DNA of 32,367 nucleotides. It comes from Selenomonas sp. AE3005. GTDB taxonomy: Bacteria > Bacillota > Negativicutes > Selenomonadales > Selenomonadaceae. The notes under the pieces were generated by a model. That model was not told the origin of the DNA. It saw only the letters and a list, made by a program, of their open reading frames with translations, and ran no database searches. Positions 22,774 to 31,600 of the stretch are shown here, piece by piece; positions within the stretch are counted from its first letter, which is position 1, and each line of letters opens with the position of its first letter. Both the position numbers and the translations under genes were made by a program. The DNA lies in contig NZ_CAJODG010000032.1 in the NCBI RefSeq assembly GCF_905233635.1, positions 1 to 32,367 on the forward strand, written 5' to 3'.

Positions 22774-23814
22774 TCAACGCTCATGCAGTATATACTCTTC
22801 ATCTTCGTCAATTATTTGCAACATTATATCCGCGAACTGCGGATCAAACTGCGTGCCCCGCCCCTTGGCAATTTCACTGCGCACCACATCCTGCGGCAGC
22901 ACATCACGGTAGCTGCGCCGCGACGTCATGGCATCATAGGCGTCAGCCACGGCAATAACCCGGGCATAAACCGGAATCTGACTGCCGGCAAAACCATCTG
23001 GATAGCCCTTGCCATCATAACGTTCATGATGGGAACGCGCCCCAATGGCCAGTTCCGGGAACTCCGCAACAAGGTCCAAAATTTGTGAGCCTATAACGGT
23101 ATGCTGCTGGATTTTTTCATACTCCTCATCATTAAGCCGGGTAGTTTTATTGATAATGTATTCCGGCACCCCTATTTTGCCGATGTCATGCAGCAGCCCC
23201 ATAAAGTAGATGCGGCGCTGTTCTTCTTCCAGCCACCCGAGCTTAAAGGCAATATGACGGGCATAGCGGGCCACACGCTGCGAATGGCCACGGGTGTAGG
23301 CATCCTTGGCATCGATGGTTTTCGCCAGCGCCATTACCGTTTGCTCGAACAGCCGTTCGCTGGCAGCTAAACGGTCCTCTGCCAATTGTGTCTGACGCTG
23401 TACCTCCTCTTTAAGATTACGATGCAGATACTCCAGCTCAAGAACCTGTTCAACCTTTTTTACCACGATAATCGGCACAAAGGGTTTGCGGATGATATCA
23501 AAGCCTCCGCCCATAGCCACAGCGGCCTCCATTTTCTGACTAAGGTCATCAGTCACAATAATGACAGGCATATCTTTATAACGCACATCACCATGTACCT
23601 TGCGTAAGATATCAAATCCATCGGTATCGGGAAGTTTATCTGCCAACAGCAGCAAATCAACGTGATGCTCATTTAAATAAGACATCACTTCGCTGCCGAA
23701 GGAAACTTCACAAAATTGCACACGCGGCTCCAATATTCTTTTAAGTTTTAGGCGGTCGATTTCGTTGCCATCCACGACCAGCACTATTGTCTGTCGCATT
23801 TGAGATATTTGCAT
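22774..23814 (-). CDS. HD-GYP c-di-GMP phosphodiesterase with degenerate receiver domain
   Basis: 346 aa. The N-terminal receiver fold (~8-125) keeps the Thr (T88) and Lys (K110) switch positions, but the phospho-acceptor site has Ala (A58 in LLLLADKLP) and the second acidic pocket residue is Gly (VVDG). It is therefore probably not phosphorylated in the normal way. A coiled-coil linker (~130-155) leads to an HD-GYP domain with GHSQRVARYA, LLHDIGKIG (H209, D210) and HHERYDGKGYPDG (262-274), all catalytic motifs intact. It should degrade c-di-GMP. The ATG at 23814 follows AAGGA. It is monocistronic, with a terminator at 22712-22754. Confidence 0.9.
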   Translation of the reverse strand: MQISQMRQTIVLVVDGNEIDRLKLKRILEPRVQFCEVSFGSEVMSYLNEHHVDLLLLADKLPDTDGFDILRKVHGDVRYKDMPVIIVTDDLSQKMEAAVAMGGGFDIIRKPFVPIIVVKKVEQVLELEYLHRNLKEEVQRQTQLAEDRLAASERLFEQTVMALAKTIDAKDAYTRGHSQRVARYARHIAFKLGWLEEEQRRIYFMGLLHDIGKIGVPEYIINKTTRLNDEEYEKIQQHTVIGSQILDLVAEFPELAIGARSHHERYDGKGYPDGFAGSQIPVYARVIAVADAYDAMTSRRSYRDVLPQDVVRSEIAKGRGTQFDPQFADIMLQIIDEDEEYILHER

Positions 23815-23897
23815 ACAATTTTCGTCCTTGCCAGCTAAAAACTATATCAACTATTTTTTGCCATCGATATACTGCAAAAATATACTCCCTGTAATGC

Positions 23898-23940
23898 AAA
23901 CAAACCTCACCCAAGCTGCCAAGACATTTGGATGAGGTTT
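23898..23940 (-). terminator. Terminator of the chemoreceptor-like gene
   Basis: Stem AAACCTCA/TGAGGTTT extended by CCAA/TTGG after one mismatch, followed on the minus strand by GTTTGC; a modest T tract. Confidence 0.65.
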
Positions 23941-23953
23941 TATGCGAGATTAC

Positions 23954-24487
23954 TTAATTCAGATTTTCGATATATTTTTTCAAGTCTTCTGCTGCTTTGG
24001 TAACGCGTGACAGATTTGCTGTGATTTCTTCTGTGGATGCTGCCTGTTCCTCGCTGATAGAACCAGTCGTCTCAATGGTCTTGGAAATCCCCTCAACCGC
24101 CTTATTCATTTCGTTCAGTGTGGACTGAATCTTTTCCGTAGCTTCACGGGACTGTTCAGCCAGTTTACGAACTTCTTCAGCAACGACGGCAAAGCCACGT
24201 CCTTGTTCACCAGCACGAGCTGCTTCAATTGCAGCATTCAAGCCAAGCAGGTTTGTCTGACCGGCAATGTTCGTGATAAAATCAATAACCTTGATTGTAT
24301 CAGCGTTTTTCTCCTGCAGGAGCTTGGCCTGCTCAACCGATTCCTGACCGGCTTTTGCCAGTGCCATTGCACTCTTGGCCACCTGCTCTACAGCCTCATA
24401 CACCGTCTGTGTAGACGTAGCAATTTCTTCAATTGCTGAAGTCAGCTGCGTGTTGATTTCTTCCCTGCTCTTAATATCCTCTGCCAT
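23954..24487 (-). CDS. Soluble chemoreceptor signalling-domain protein
   Basis: 177 aa made almost entirely of the MCP cytoplasmic coiled coil. The conserved hairpin tip is complete (GQTNLLGLNAAIEAARAGEQ, then GRGFAVVAEEVRKLAEQS), with flanking heptads. There is no membrane segment, HAMP or sensor domain, and the N terminus starts directly with a short coil, so it is a stub compared with ordinary 500-600-aa receptors. It could couple to CheA/CheW as a cytoplasmic receptor or be a decoy. The ATG at 24487 has an excellent GGGGAGG. It sits beside the HD-GYP gene, same strand, but each has its own terminator. Confidence 0.88.
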   Translation of the reverse strand: MAEDIKSREEINTQLTSAIEEIATSTQTVYEAVEQVAKSAMALAKAGQESVEQAKLLQEKNADTIKVIDFITNIAGQTNLLGLNAAIEAARAGEQGRGFAVVAEEVRKLAEQSREATEKIQSTLNEMNKAVEGISKTIETTGSISEEQAASTEEITANLSRVTKAAEDLKKYIENLN

Positions 24488-24704
24488 TTATATTCCTCCC
24501 CATCTTAAAATAACAATCATAAATTCGGAAGCCAATGTGTACCCCTGTAATGTCTTGCTCTTTTCTAATTCCACATTCATATCTAAAAACCTTCTTTTAT
24601 CGAAAAAATTTTTCCACTAATCTGCAAAAGGATTATTATTTACTCAGCACGAATAAATATAGTAGGTTCCGTGAGATACTACACAACAAGGAAGGTATGG
24701 GCTT

Positions 24705-25781
24705 ATGGAAAATGGGATAATAATAAATTTAGGCTGGGAGCAGGGAGAAAAACAAGCCAGCCTGCTCAGTCAGGGAGCGGCGGCAGGGATTAAGCGCCTT
24801 CTCATCACCTATAGCAGGCTGACCTGTGCCAGCGAAAATATCAAAGACCTGCTCTACCCGCTTTTACATCAGGCCAAAGCTCTGGGCATGGAAATAATTC
24901 TGGATGTTACCCCCATGCTCCTTGAACGGCTGGGCCTGCAGGAGTTATCATCCTCCGCTTTTAGAATGCTGGGCGTTCAGGGATTACGTCTCAGCGATGA
25001 ATTTGCTGTGCAGGATATCATCCGCTTTTCTCATAATCATCAGGGGCTGCGCCTGCTGCTCAATGCCTCTACCATGACCAGCAGCGTACTCAGCCAGCTA
25101 TTGGCAGAACGCATCAATCTCAAGCAGGTGGAGGCCATGCATGATTTTTACCCCCGTCATGGTACAGGACTCAGCGAAGAATTTCTCGTGCGGAAAAATA
25201 TACTGATTCATCGTGCCGGCATGCGTGTAGGAGCGTTTGTTGCTGCCCAGACACCGTCTGATACAGATGACTTTTCCACAGTTACATTGGAAGAACATCG
25301 TCAGGAAGAGGCTGATGTGGCCGCCCGTCATCTGGTGGCTTTAGGCATTGACTTTGTTTTTCTCGGCGGCAATGCACCGCAGGCAGGTGACTTAAAAGCC
25401 ATTGGCCAGTTACGGGAAAGTCAGGTCACCATGCGTGCACAGTGGCTGACCAATAATATATTTTTGCGCGATTTGCTGAATAATACTTTTACAGCACGTT
25501 CCGACGAGGCCCGTGACGCCATTCGCGCCCAGGAAGGACAGATGCTGCTGGCGGCCACACAAAGCATTGTAGCCCCGGATAACCGCATAGTCCGCCCTAT
25601 CGGTGCCATTACCATCGATAATCTTACAGCCGGTGATTTCATGGGTGAAATCCAACTGATACGTCATCCCCAGGCTGCTGACAGCCATGTCAATGTAGCT
25701 GCGATGGTCGATGAGGCCGAAGTAAACCTCCTGCAGTACATCACTCCCGGTCGGAAATTTTCCTTTATCTTCCATGAATAA
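24705..25781 (+). CDS. MupG-family (DUF871) TIM-barrel glycosidase
   Basis: 358 aa. The N-terminal TIM-barrel-like half (IIINLGWEQG, ILDVTPMLLERLGL, GLRLSDEF, LLLNAST, EAMHDFYPRHGTGLS) matches the MupG/DUF871 layout. A smaller C-terminal domain (~245-358) contains RPIGAITIDNLTAGDFMGEIQL. Staphylococcal MupG is a 6-phospho-N-acetylmuramidase of peptidoglycan recycling, so this protein probably hydrolyses MurNAc-6P-containing disaccharides in the cytoplasm. No PTS or murQ is adjacent, which leaves the substrate inferred only. The ATG at 24705 follows AAGGAAGG with a 9-base spacer; an earlier ATG at 24697 gives only seven codons. Confidence 0.85.
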   Translation: MENGIIINLGWEQGEKQASLLSQGAAAGIKRLLITYSRLTCASENIKDLLYPLLHQAKALGMEIILDVTPMLLERLGLQELSSSAFRMLGVQGLRLSDEFAVQDIIRFSHNHQGLRLLLNASTMTSSVLSQLLAERINLKQVEAMHDFYPRHGTGLSEEFLVRKNILIHRAGMRVGAFVAAQTPSDTDDFSTVTLEEHRQEEADVAARHLVALGIDFVFLGGNAPQAGDLKAIGQLRESQVTMRAQWLTNNIFLRDLLNNTFTARSDEARDAIRAQEGQMLLAATQSIVAPDNRIVRPIGAITIDNLTAGDFMGEIQLIRHPQAADSHVNVAAMVDEAEVNLLQYITPGRKFSFIFHE

Positions 25782-25795
25782 TTACGATTCTCTTG

Positions 25796-25804
25796 TGGTA
25801 TAAT
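25796..25804 (+). promoter_or_regulatory. Extended -10 promoter of the arsR-family gene
   Basis: TGGTATAAT (TGn plus consensus -10) right after the mupG stop, with no good -35. The start point would lie about 25 bases before the ATG, leaving room for a repressor site. Confidence 0.55.
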
Positions 25805-25834
25805 ATCCTTACGGATTATTTTAGGGAGGATTAC

Positions 25835-26203
25835 ATGGAAACAAACAATAGTGCTGAATTATGCGACATTCATCATACACATCCTGAAAAACTAAAACAT
25901 TGTGCCCTGCACACCTTAGATGACGAAACCAGCCTGAATCTGGCTGACCTGTTTAAGATACTTGGTGATAAAACCCGGATAAAACTCCTGTCCCTGCTGG
26001 TTGCAGAGGAAGAACTATGCGTATGTGATATCGCGGAATCCCTGAACATGGGACAGTCGGCCATATCACATCAACTCCGGGTTCTGCGTGCTGCCAGACT
26101 TGTAAAGTTCCGCAAATCCGGCAAAGAGGCTTTTTATTCCCTCGATGATGACCATGTTGTCAAACTCATGCGTCAGGGATTAGAGCATGTACAGGAAAAA
26201 TAA
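25835..26203 (+). CDS. ArsR/SmtB-family metal-sensing repressor (zinc type)
   Basis: 122 aa winged-helix repressor. Both metal sites of the family appear. The alpha-5 site D105-X-H107-X10-H118-X2-E121 reproduces the SmtB/CzrA zinc spacing exactly. The alpha-3 ELCVCD (C62, C64) plus a Cys/His-rich N terminus (C10, H13, H14, H16) recalls CadC/ZiaR. The recognition helix is NMGQSAISHQLRVLR. It should release DNA on Zn(II) or Cd(II)/Pb(II). The frame begins 14 codons earlier at 25793, but AGGGAGGA sits 4 bases before the ATG at 25835, and the extended -10 lies between. No efflux pump is adjacent. Confidence 0.92.
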   Translation: METNNSAELCDIHHTHPEKLKHCALHTLDDETSLNLADLFKILGDKTRIKLLSLLVAEEELCVCDIAESLNMGQSAISHQLRVLRAARLVKFRKSGKEAFYSLDDDHVVKLMRQGLEHVQEK

Positions 26204-26236
26204 TTTTCTGGATAAATAAACGAAAGGATTAACCGC

Positions 26237-27010
26237 ATGAACACTCGGCTAAAAAAGATAGGCATTTCCGTAGTTACTGCCATGTGGATAGGCAGCGCTG
26301 CAGTTTTTGCCTCCCCTACCCTGCAAACCGGCTCCCACGGTCATAATGTGCTGCTGTTGCAAAAAAAATTGCAGGCTGTAGGCTACAGCATTTCCTCCGT
26401 TGACGGTATTTACGGTCTGGAAACCGAACGTGCCGTAGCAGAATTTCAGCGCGACAATAAAATCAAAATAACGGGAATTGTCAATAACGCGACCTGGCGG
26501 GCACTCAAAAAGGCCAAAAAAGTGGAATGGGGCAGCAATGTCCCTAAACCAGCTACTCAGCCTGCCACTAAGCCCGGCAGCGATGTGCTGACCAGCCGTG
26601 GCCCTCTGGCTCCCAACAATCAGCCCATATTGGCGCAAAACAAGGTAAATGCCCTGTTAAAGACCGCACGGTCCTATATCGGTGTGCCCTACCAGTTCGG
26701 TGGCGCCACCCCCAAAGCCTTTGACTGCTCCGGCTATCTGCAGTATGTATTTGCCAAAAACGGCATCAATATTCCGCGTACAGCCGATGAGCAGTATAAG
26801 CTCGGCCTGCGAACCAAGAGCAGCCAGCAGCTTGTCCCCGGAGATTTGGTCTTCTTCACTACCTACGAAGCCGGCGCCTCCCATTGCGGCATCTATCTGG
26901 GCAACAACGAGTTTATCCACGCCAGCTCCAGTAAGGGCGTCCGGGTCGATACCCTGAAGGACTCCTACTGGGCACCGAGATATTTAGGCGGCAAACATAT
27001 CGTGAAATAA
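26237..27010 (+). CDS. Secreted NlpC/P60 peptidase with peptidoglycan-binding domain
   Basis: 257 aa. Signal peptide (~1-25, cleavage near FA-SP), a PG_binding_1 domain (~30-92: HNVLLLQKKLQAVGY, VDGIYGLETERAVAEFQ), a Pro/Thr-rich linker (~100-130) and a C-terminal NlpC/P60 domain with catalytic C164 (FDCSGYL), H216 (SHCGIYLG) and H228 (IHASSS). It would cut D-Glu-meso-DAP type bonds of peptidoglycan stem peptides outside the cytoplasmic membrane. The ATG at 26237 follows AAAGGA. It is 33 bases after the ArsR gene and may be co-transcribed with it, which would place a hydrolase under metal control. A strong terminator follows. Confidence 0.94.
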   Translation: MNTRLKKIGISVVTAMWIGSAAVFASPTLQTGSHGHNVLLLQKKLQAVGYSISSVDGIYGLETERAVAEFQRDNKIKITGIVNNATWRALKKAKKVEWGSNVPKPATQPATKPGSDVLTSRGPLAPNNQPILAQNKVNALLKTARSYIGVPYQFGGATPKAFDCSGYLQYVFAKNGINIPRTADEQYKLGLRTKSSQQLVPGDLVFFTTYEAGASHCGIYLGNNEFIHASSSKGVRVDTLKDSYWAPRYLGGKHIVK

Positions 27011-27045
27011 AAAACGACTGGTCTAACTTATGACCAGTCGTTTTT
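27010..27045 (+). terminator. Terminator of the NlpC/P60 gene
   Basis: 14-bp perfect stem AAAAACGACTGGTC (27010-27023) with 27032-27045, an 8-base loop and a TTTTT end. It can act on both strands for the convergent gene at 27062. Confidence 0.9.
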
Positions 27046-27061
27046 CTATGTCCATATATTG

Positions 27062-27319
27062 TTAATGCCAGCAGGAATAACGCTTCCGTTCCTCTGCCGT
27101 CCGCGGCCATTTATTGCCATTTACCATGTAGTCACACCAATCCTCTACATTATAATGTAGAACATAAGTAGCACTATCATAATCACGGCACTTTTCGATC
27201 AGGCCACTATTACGAATCATTTGCTTGCGGTCAGCCCGGGAATAGCCCCTGTCCCCCAGCATCAGCATTATCGTCCCAAAGAACCTGCGTACTTCTAATC
27301 TAAGTCCAGCAAACAGCAT
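27062..27319 (-). CDS. Hypothetical 85-aa protein
   Basis: Basic helical protein, MLFAGLRLEVRRFFGTIMLM at the N terminus, then GYSRADRKQMIRNSGLIEKC and a C-terminal half rich in Tyr, Trp and His (ATYVLHYNVEDWCDYMVNG). It is not recognised; a distant DUF3791-like pattern could be argued because such genes accompany DUF3990, but I cannot support it. The ATG at 27319 lies one base after the stop of the DUF3990 frame (TGATATG) and has GGTGGAG upstream, so the two genes were a coupled pair. Its partner is frameshifted. Confidence 0.65.
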   Translation of the reverse strand: MLFAGLRLEVRRFFGTIMLMLGDRGYSRADRKQMIRNSGLIEKCRDYDSATYVLHYNVEDWCDYMVNGNKWPRTAEERKRYSCWH

Positions 27320-27320
27320 A

Positions 27321-27783
27321 TCAAATCTCCACCTTTCTAATGTCATGGACATTTTTTACTGCTTTTTCTGTAAGCCCAACCCACTGCCAGCCATTGGTAT
27401 CCTGCCGAACTTTTTCGATTGCCTGCTCAACAGTCAGTTTATTAGCCATATATTTGGCATACATCCGTGATACCCCATAATCGGCCATATACACAATCAT
27501 AGTCCACACAGACAGGCAGCCTAAGCCGATTTCTTACCACAAATTCTGCCCATTCCATGTTCGGCTTATCAAAGCCCTTAATGAGCAGCCCATCTTCATC
27601 CAATTCCATACTCAATACACAAGGAGCAAGTGATCCCTTTGCCCAGATTATCGCTTGTGTCAATCTAGGCGTAACATAGAACCCTGTACCAAAATCCAAA
27701 CCTTTGCGCCCTGCTGTAATATCAATACCCTTTTGCAGAATCTGTTCCGCACTGAACAAATCCGTACCATGATATAGCTTCAT
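27321..27783 (-). pseudogene. Frameshifted DUF3990 (ADP-ribosyltransferase-like) gene
   Basis: The N-terminal part (MKLYHGTD, then GLDFGTGFYVTPRLTQAIIWA and EWAEFVVRNRLRLPV) matches the DUF3990 pattern, which I place with ART-fold enzymes (YHG and GFY blocks plus a late Glu). That frame runs off at 27442 soon after VDYDCVYG. A second frame continues exactly where the family tail is expected: MADYGVSRMYAKYMANKL, then TVEQAIEKV, WQWVGLTEKAVK and a stop at 27321. The two together give one ~150-aa protein broken by a frameshift near 27480-27500. The start at 27783 follows GAGGAGA. It is probably an inactive toxin-like gene, unless a frameshift is programmed. Confidence 0.65.
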
Positions 27784-27859
27784 CGCTTCATTCTCCTCTA
27801 TATCATTATAGCACTTCAAAGTTCTTCATTCAATCTACAAGAATCGGTCAAACATTTGA

Positions 27860-28669
27860 TTACTCTTTTATCTTCGTTCCGATTGGGACTCTTAGATATT
27901 TGTTCAAATCCTTCGTAGGTATTCTAATTTGGTGGCCATCATTATCAAGTATATAGAAGCCACCCCAATCAAAATCACTGAAAAAGATTATCTGTCGTTC
28001 GCTTTCTAAATGAAGATTTATCGTTTTTATATAAGACGGCATATCTTCTTCTAAACCAATAGCGTATGAATTTGTAAATTCAAAATCAGCTTCATTAAAA
28101 GTCTGCTCCTCTACCGAAACATCTTTTATCGAGTCGCCCTTTAATGAAGCAAACAATTTCCGTACATCAAAAGAATACATTGAACCAATGTCCGACTGAT
28201 AATATTGCGAAGGAATACAATTCTTCGACATTCTAACAGTACTCGATTCACTGAAATCTATTTCAAAAGCGCCCCTATCCGTAAGAAATATAACAGGCTC
28301 ATCAATCGAGCTTATATACAAATCAGTATATTTAACCTCCGCTAACCATTTCATAGTCTCTTCTAAATTCCATGGATAATACTCATATCGCCCTCCTTTT
28401 CTAATGGCTTTTACTTGCCTATCTGGATATAATGAAGATACATTTATTCGCCCAAGATTATAAATGCTATTACCTACTATGGCGACTTCTTTAATTTCTG
28501 CACCAACAAGACCAATAATATTAACATACTTTTTTAATATTGAAGGCTGTTGTATAAATGGTGCACTCCAATCGCTACCACAGAACAATTTAGAAAAATG
28601 ATCTGTTCCATCGAGTGTCTTTAGTTTATTTTTCTGAATAAATTCAATGATATTTCTTTCATTCATCAT
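27860..28669 (-). CDS. Unknown protein coupled to the SF1 helicase
   Basis: About 270 aa, acidic, soluble, no signal or membrane segment. The first third (NERNIIEFIQKNKLKTLDG) is helical. The middle contains SLYPDRQVKAIRKGGRYEYYP, VIFLTDRGAFEIDFSES and later IIFFSDFDWGGFYILD, which look like beta strands of repeated small sheets. I recognise no family. Its start (28669 or 28666, with a GGGGG SD) lies within the last codons of the helicase gene, so the two are translated together and probably work together. Base composition is AT-rich like the helicase and unlike the core genes. Confidence 0.8.
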   Translation of the reverse strand: MMNERNIIEFIQKNKLKTLDGTDHFSKLFCGSDWSAPFIQQPSILKKYVNIIGLVGAEIKEVAIVGNSIYNLGRINVSSLYPDRQVKAIRKGGRYEYYPWNLEETMKWLAEVKYTDLYISSIDEPVIFLTDRGAFEIDFSESSTVRMSKNCIPSQYYQSDIGSMYSFDVRKLFASLKGDSIKDVSVEEQTFNEADFEFTNSYAIGLEEDMPSYIKTINLHLESERQIIFFSDFDWGGFYILDNDGHQIRIPTKDLNKYLRVPIGTKIKE

Positions 28670-31600
28670 AACCATCATCCCCCGTGAATTTATCCATTAT
28701 CGCCATCAATTTCTCTAGATAATATGAATCCTTCCATACCACCCTTGCACCCACAACATATAATCTATATTTAGCTCGTGTAGCCGCAACATTAACGATG
28801 TTGCTATTGACCCATTTTACAGCACCATTAGCTTGCGGCGAATCATCACAGCCTAATACAAATATAACTTCATCAGCCTCCTTACCTTGAAATTTATGAA
28901 CCGTGCCAATATTGTTATCGCACCACTCACTGATATTTTTCACCGTTGATAATCTGTTTTTTAACAACAGTTTAACTCCGTTAACTACAGAGTTAAATGG
29001 GCTTATGATATAGATATTGGGATTTTGCGACTTTTGAAAGGCTTGTCGCATCATTTCAACAATATGTTCACCTTGTCTTTGCACAAAATGATCTTTATTG
29101 CCTTTTTCACTTCCTGCAATATCAAACCAACAAGACTTGGAATACAAAAAGCCCGCCATTTTATCCTCACTTGGCTCTGCCGTTTGCTTCTTCATTATTC
29201 CACCATATGATATTTGATTGGAAATTTCATACATTGGATTGATACACCGGCGATGTACTAAGAGTGGACATCCTATCCATTCTCTCTTTTCGTGTTCCTC
29301 CTCATTATTTAGGTATGTCCCCCATCCATTGATAGTATCCGCAAATTTCTGCACAGAAATGCTCTTGTCAATGTATCCTCTGTATAAATCTTCCGTATAT
29401 GTAGATTTCAGCAAATCTAATTCATCTGTGACTACCGGCTCTACCTGCTTAGGGTCTCCTACAATAATCGCCTTCCGAGCACGAAACAAAGCCCCCAGCG
29501 CCATCTGCGGTTCAGCTTGGCCTGCTTCATCCACAATCAACGTCCCCAAAGCCCCTGGTACTTCAACATCACGCAGGAACCGGCCCACAGCAGCAAACGT
29601 TGTGGAAATGACAGGCACCAGCAAGCTCAAAGTTTGTAGTAAGGCAGGCATAGCCATCTTGCGGTCAGTAACATGATATGTAATATGATCATTATTCCCT
29701 TTGAAAACATCCCATATTAACATTAAGTTTATCAGATTATCACGACAACATTTTGAGGACAGTACAAATTCCTTATGTACCTGCATGGCAAGCCAGAATA
29801 GTTTCTCACGAGCACGATTGTATTCATCGGTAAACCATGGATTATCTACTTGAGCTTTTGTACTTACTTGCTCATCATCAGACAGAAGCTTATCCATATA
29901 TTCCTCATCAAAACATAATATACCTTTTTCTTTTATCTCCGCAACTATAGTTTGTTGTTGCTCATACTCCTTCTTACATGAATCCAGCTGTCTTTCTATA
30001 TTAGTAATATTTTTTTGTAACTCCGTTATATACTGCCACTGTTTTTCCAAATTATATTTTTCTTGTATCAATACACTTTTATACTCATCAATAAACTGAT
30101 TGAATTCCTTATTCTCAACAAGTCCAAAGAAATACTTACGATATTGATTTTCCCAATACATTTGGGACTGTGCTATTACATTTTTACGTGTATCAATATA
30201 TGTCTTCCACTCTTCTAGCGACAATATATCGCTAGAATTATCATAAGCATTTTCATTTTCTACTTCACCAATCAACTTATCAATTTGATTATTATATTCA
30301 TTATGCTTTTTCCTTTTGCAGAATATCCCACTATATTGATAATCTGCTCTTAATGCCATAATTCTCGCATGCTTATTATTGACATATTCTATTCGACATA
30401 TATCTGCAGCCTCTTTTTGCTTCCATTGTGCCACCTTCTCATACATCGCATTCACTTTTCTATGCAGGTCCTTGAGAAATTCAGATAATCGATACAGTTC
30501 TTTTGATTGTTGACAATTTTCATCCAATAATGCTTGCATATTCTGAACTCGTTCTAATTGCATCTGAAATGCTTGACCAGCTTTTTGAAAAAGATTTTTA
30601 TGTTTTTCAAGTTGCCTGTTATCAGAAAAAAAGCTATCTTTCAAGGGATTTAGAATACATTTAGCAAAATGTTTAATATTTTCTTTTTTCCCTAATGCAG
30701 CTGCAATTAGTCCCCAAGCAGAATTATTATCGCCTAATAAATCCGATGCAAACTTCGTGAAATAAATATCTTGTAATCTCTGTACCTTCCCATCAACCTT
30801 TATATTTTCATATATACTTGATTTACTTACATCAAATAAATTTCTCACATATCTTTGTTCATCATCCGCATCAAGTGAGCCAATGATATCTTTCGCTCTG
30901 GGTAATTCCTTACTAATATTTTCAACCGCTGCATTATTACAAGATGTCACCACAATCCCATAGGCGTTGATTTCATCGTTCTTTAGTACAAAGTATCCTC
31001 CTTGAACGTATTGAAAATATTTTTTACATCCATTCTTTCCTTTATAAGAGCCGTAAGAGAAATCTTTTACGTAAAAAGCATCATCAGCCTTTGAATATTC
31101 AGCCAGTAGCTTGGCACGCTCTACAACATTATTTACTACAATCTCCTTTAGCATTGTGGTCTTACCAGTGCCTGGAGGACCATTTACAGAAAATATAGAC
31201 TGTGTATCTTCTCTTCCTGTAAATAAATTAACAGCTAGTTGCTGCATAAATGCCGGCATATATTTTGACGGCCATTTTGCCCGTGGAGCATGACTAATTT
31301 GCAAAATAGAAAATAACTTATGATATAACTCATTTTTTGCTAAAGCATTAGTCTTTTTAAAATTAAGGATAGTACGTTCATCACTGATTGTTAAAACAGG
31401 TGAATCAATATAGGAAATAATCGCTTTTCCCATTTTTGTTTGCCAGAAAGGATTTTCAGATACTAGGCTTTGTTTAATCATGGCAATATCATCAGCAAAA
31501 AAATTCATACTTAAACCATGATAGTCATCATCACTGACATATTGAGATTCAGTAGCTATTTTATAGGAAATTATACAAGCATCTTCCACTCCCATATTAT

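Noticed and set aside
24697..24720. Start of mupG at the upstream ATG 24697
   Set aside because: That frame stops after seven codons; it only overlaps the true start at 24705.
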